Shown here one piece after another: positions 14,759 through 14,902 of a stretch of 14,902 nucleotides of DNA. Below the pieces are notes generated by a model. That model saw nothing but the letters and a program-made list of their open reading frames with translations. It made no database searches and was not told the DNA's origin. Within the stretch, counting starts at the first letter, position 1; each line of letters opens with the position of its first letter. Position numbers and translations under genes: made by a program. This DNA comes from Bacteroidales bacterium (lineage in GTDB: Bacteria > Bacteroidota > Bacteroidia > Bacteroidales > UBA1556), in the NCBI GenBank assembly GCA_029935325.1, contig JAOZKO010000035.1:1-14902 (forward strand), read 5' to 3'.

Positions 14759-14797
14759 ATGGAGGATAGGAGTATTTTTCTTCTTGTCCTTAATTGA
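14759..14797 (+). other. Possible 12-codon leader peptide
   Basis: ATG 14759 opens MEDRSIFLLVLN and stops at TGA 14795-14797. It begins within a few bases of the predicted transcript start. Residues 6-11 are Ile-Phe-Leu-Leu-Val-Leu, a run of branched-chain and aromatic residues as seen in attenuator leaders. A stem of GCAACATTG (14822-14830) with CAATTGTTGC (14842-14851) follows before the main start. A 12-codon ORF can arise by chance, so this is tentative. Confidence 0.25.
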
Positions 14798-14821
14798 ATG
14801 CCCGTTCATATCGACTAAAAA

Positions 14822-14851
14822 GCAACATTGTAAATTAAACTCAATTGTTGC
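14822..14851 (+). other. Leader hairpin before the right-edge gene
   Basis: GCAACA pairs with TGTTGC, extended by TTG/CAA with a one-base bulge, around an 11-nt AT-rich loop. It is followed by an A-rich rather than a T-rich run, so it is not a standard terminator. It lies about 34 nt before ATG 14885 and could affect translation of that gene. Confidence 0.35.
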
Positions 14852-14884
14852 AAAAAAGAATTTCAAAATTTAATTTTTAGATAT

Positions 14885-14902
14885 ATGCAAATAGTTGTAT
14901 TA
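14885..14902 (+). CDS. Start of a gene cut by the window edge
   Basis: ATG 14885 opens six codons, Met-Gln-Ile-Val-Val-Leu, with no stop before the edge. The opening looks like the first beta strand of a Rossmann-type enzyme, for example a D-2-hydroxyacid dehydrogenase, but six residues do not justify a family call. The upstream promoter box and leader support a real start here. Confidence 0.35.

Larger units (their letters stand above)
14429..14902. other. Intergenic region with divergent promoters, a palindrome and a leader
   Basis: This 474-bp stretch separates the acpH-like gene from the gene starting at 14885. It holds the acpH-side promoter box and palindrome on the left, and a + strand -7 box followed by a leader of about 130 nt on the right. 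Nothing recognisable is visible between about 14640 and 14740 beyond AT-rich DNA. Confidence 0.6.

Overview
The window reads as chromosomal DNA of a Bacteroidota (Bacteroidetes) organism. The DNA is strongly AT-rich. Starts lack Shine-Dalgarno sequences and have A/T-rich upstream stretches, and several genes are preceded by the Bacteroidota -7 promoter box TAnnTTTG. The gene content fits too: OstA-like protein, a long LptF/LptG-type permease, a YbbR protein next to coaE, and Bacteroidota-style SPOR-like domains. No rRNA, tRNA, CRISPR array, transposase or phage gene is visible.

Region 1 (358-6406, + strand) is the most unusual part. Two secreted, paralogous, pilin-like beta proteins (227 and 190 aa) are followed by a 1207-aa outer-membrane protein. 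That protein has Ig-like domains at the N-terminus, then a large usher-like beta-barrel, a calcium-loop (SdrD-B-like) domain, another beta-sandwich and two SPOR-like repeats. Next come a 126-aa TerB-like helical protein and a lipoprotein whose C-terminus matches the last SPOR-like repeat of the barrel protein. A strong hairpin terminator after the first pilin-like gene suggests it is made in excess. I propose, as inference, a surface-fibre or surface-protein assembly locus that resembles a chaperone-usher system with the chaperone-like and cell-wall-binding parts fused to the usher.

Region 2 (6461-11199) is envelope and LPS biogenesis. An OstA/LptA-like periplasmic protein on the - strand diverges from an LptF/LptG-family permease on the + strand, with promoter boxes for both in the 216-bp gap. 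The permease stop overlaps the start of a GT4-family glycosyltransferase (ATGA), so those two form an operon.

Region 3 (11200-11797) has no credible gene. It holds a 138-bp direct repeat (137/138 identical), a cluster of three hairpins resembling REP-type elements, and a 16-bp repeat flanking part of it.

Region 4 (11798-14428, - strand) encodes an AcpH-type acyl-carrier-protein phosphodiesterase with an added lysine-rich tail, a YbbR-domain membrane protein and CoaE (last step of coenzyme A synthesis). A T/G-rich simple-repeat spacer separates acpH from the ybbR-coaE pair. The final stretch (14429-14902) holds the acpH promoter with a palindrome, and a + strand promoter and leader for a gene that begins at 14885 and runs off the edge.
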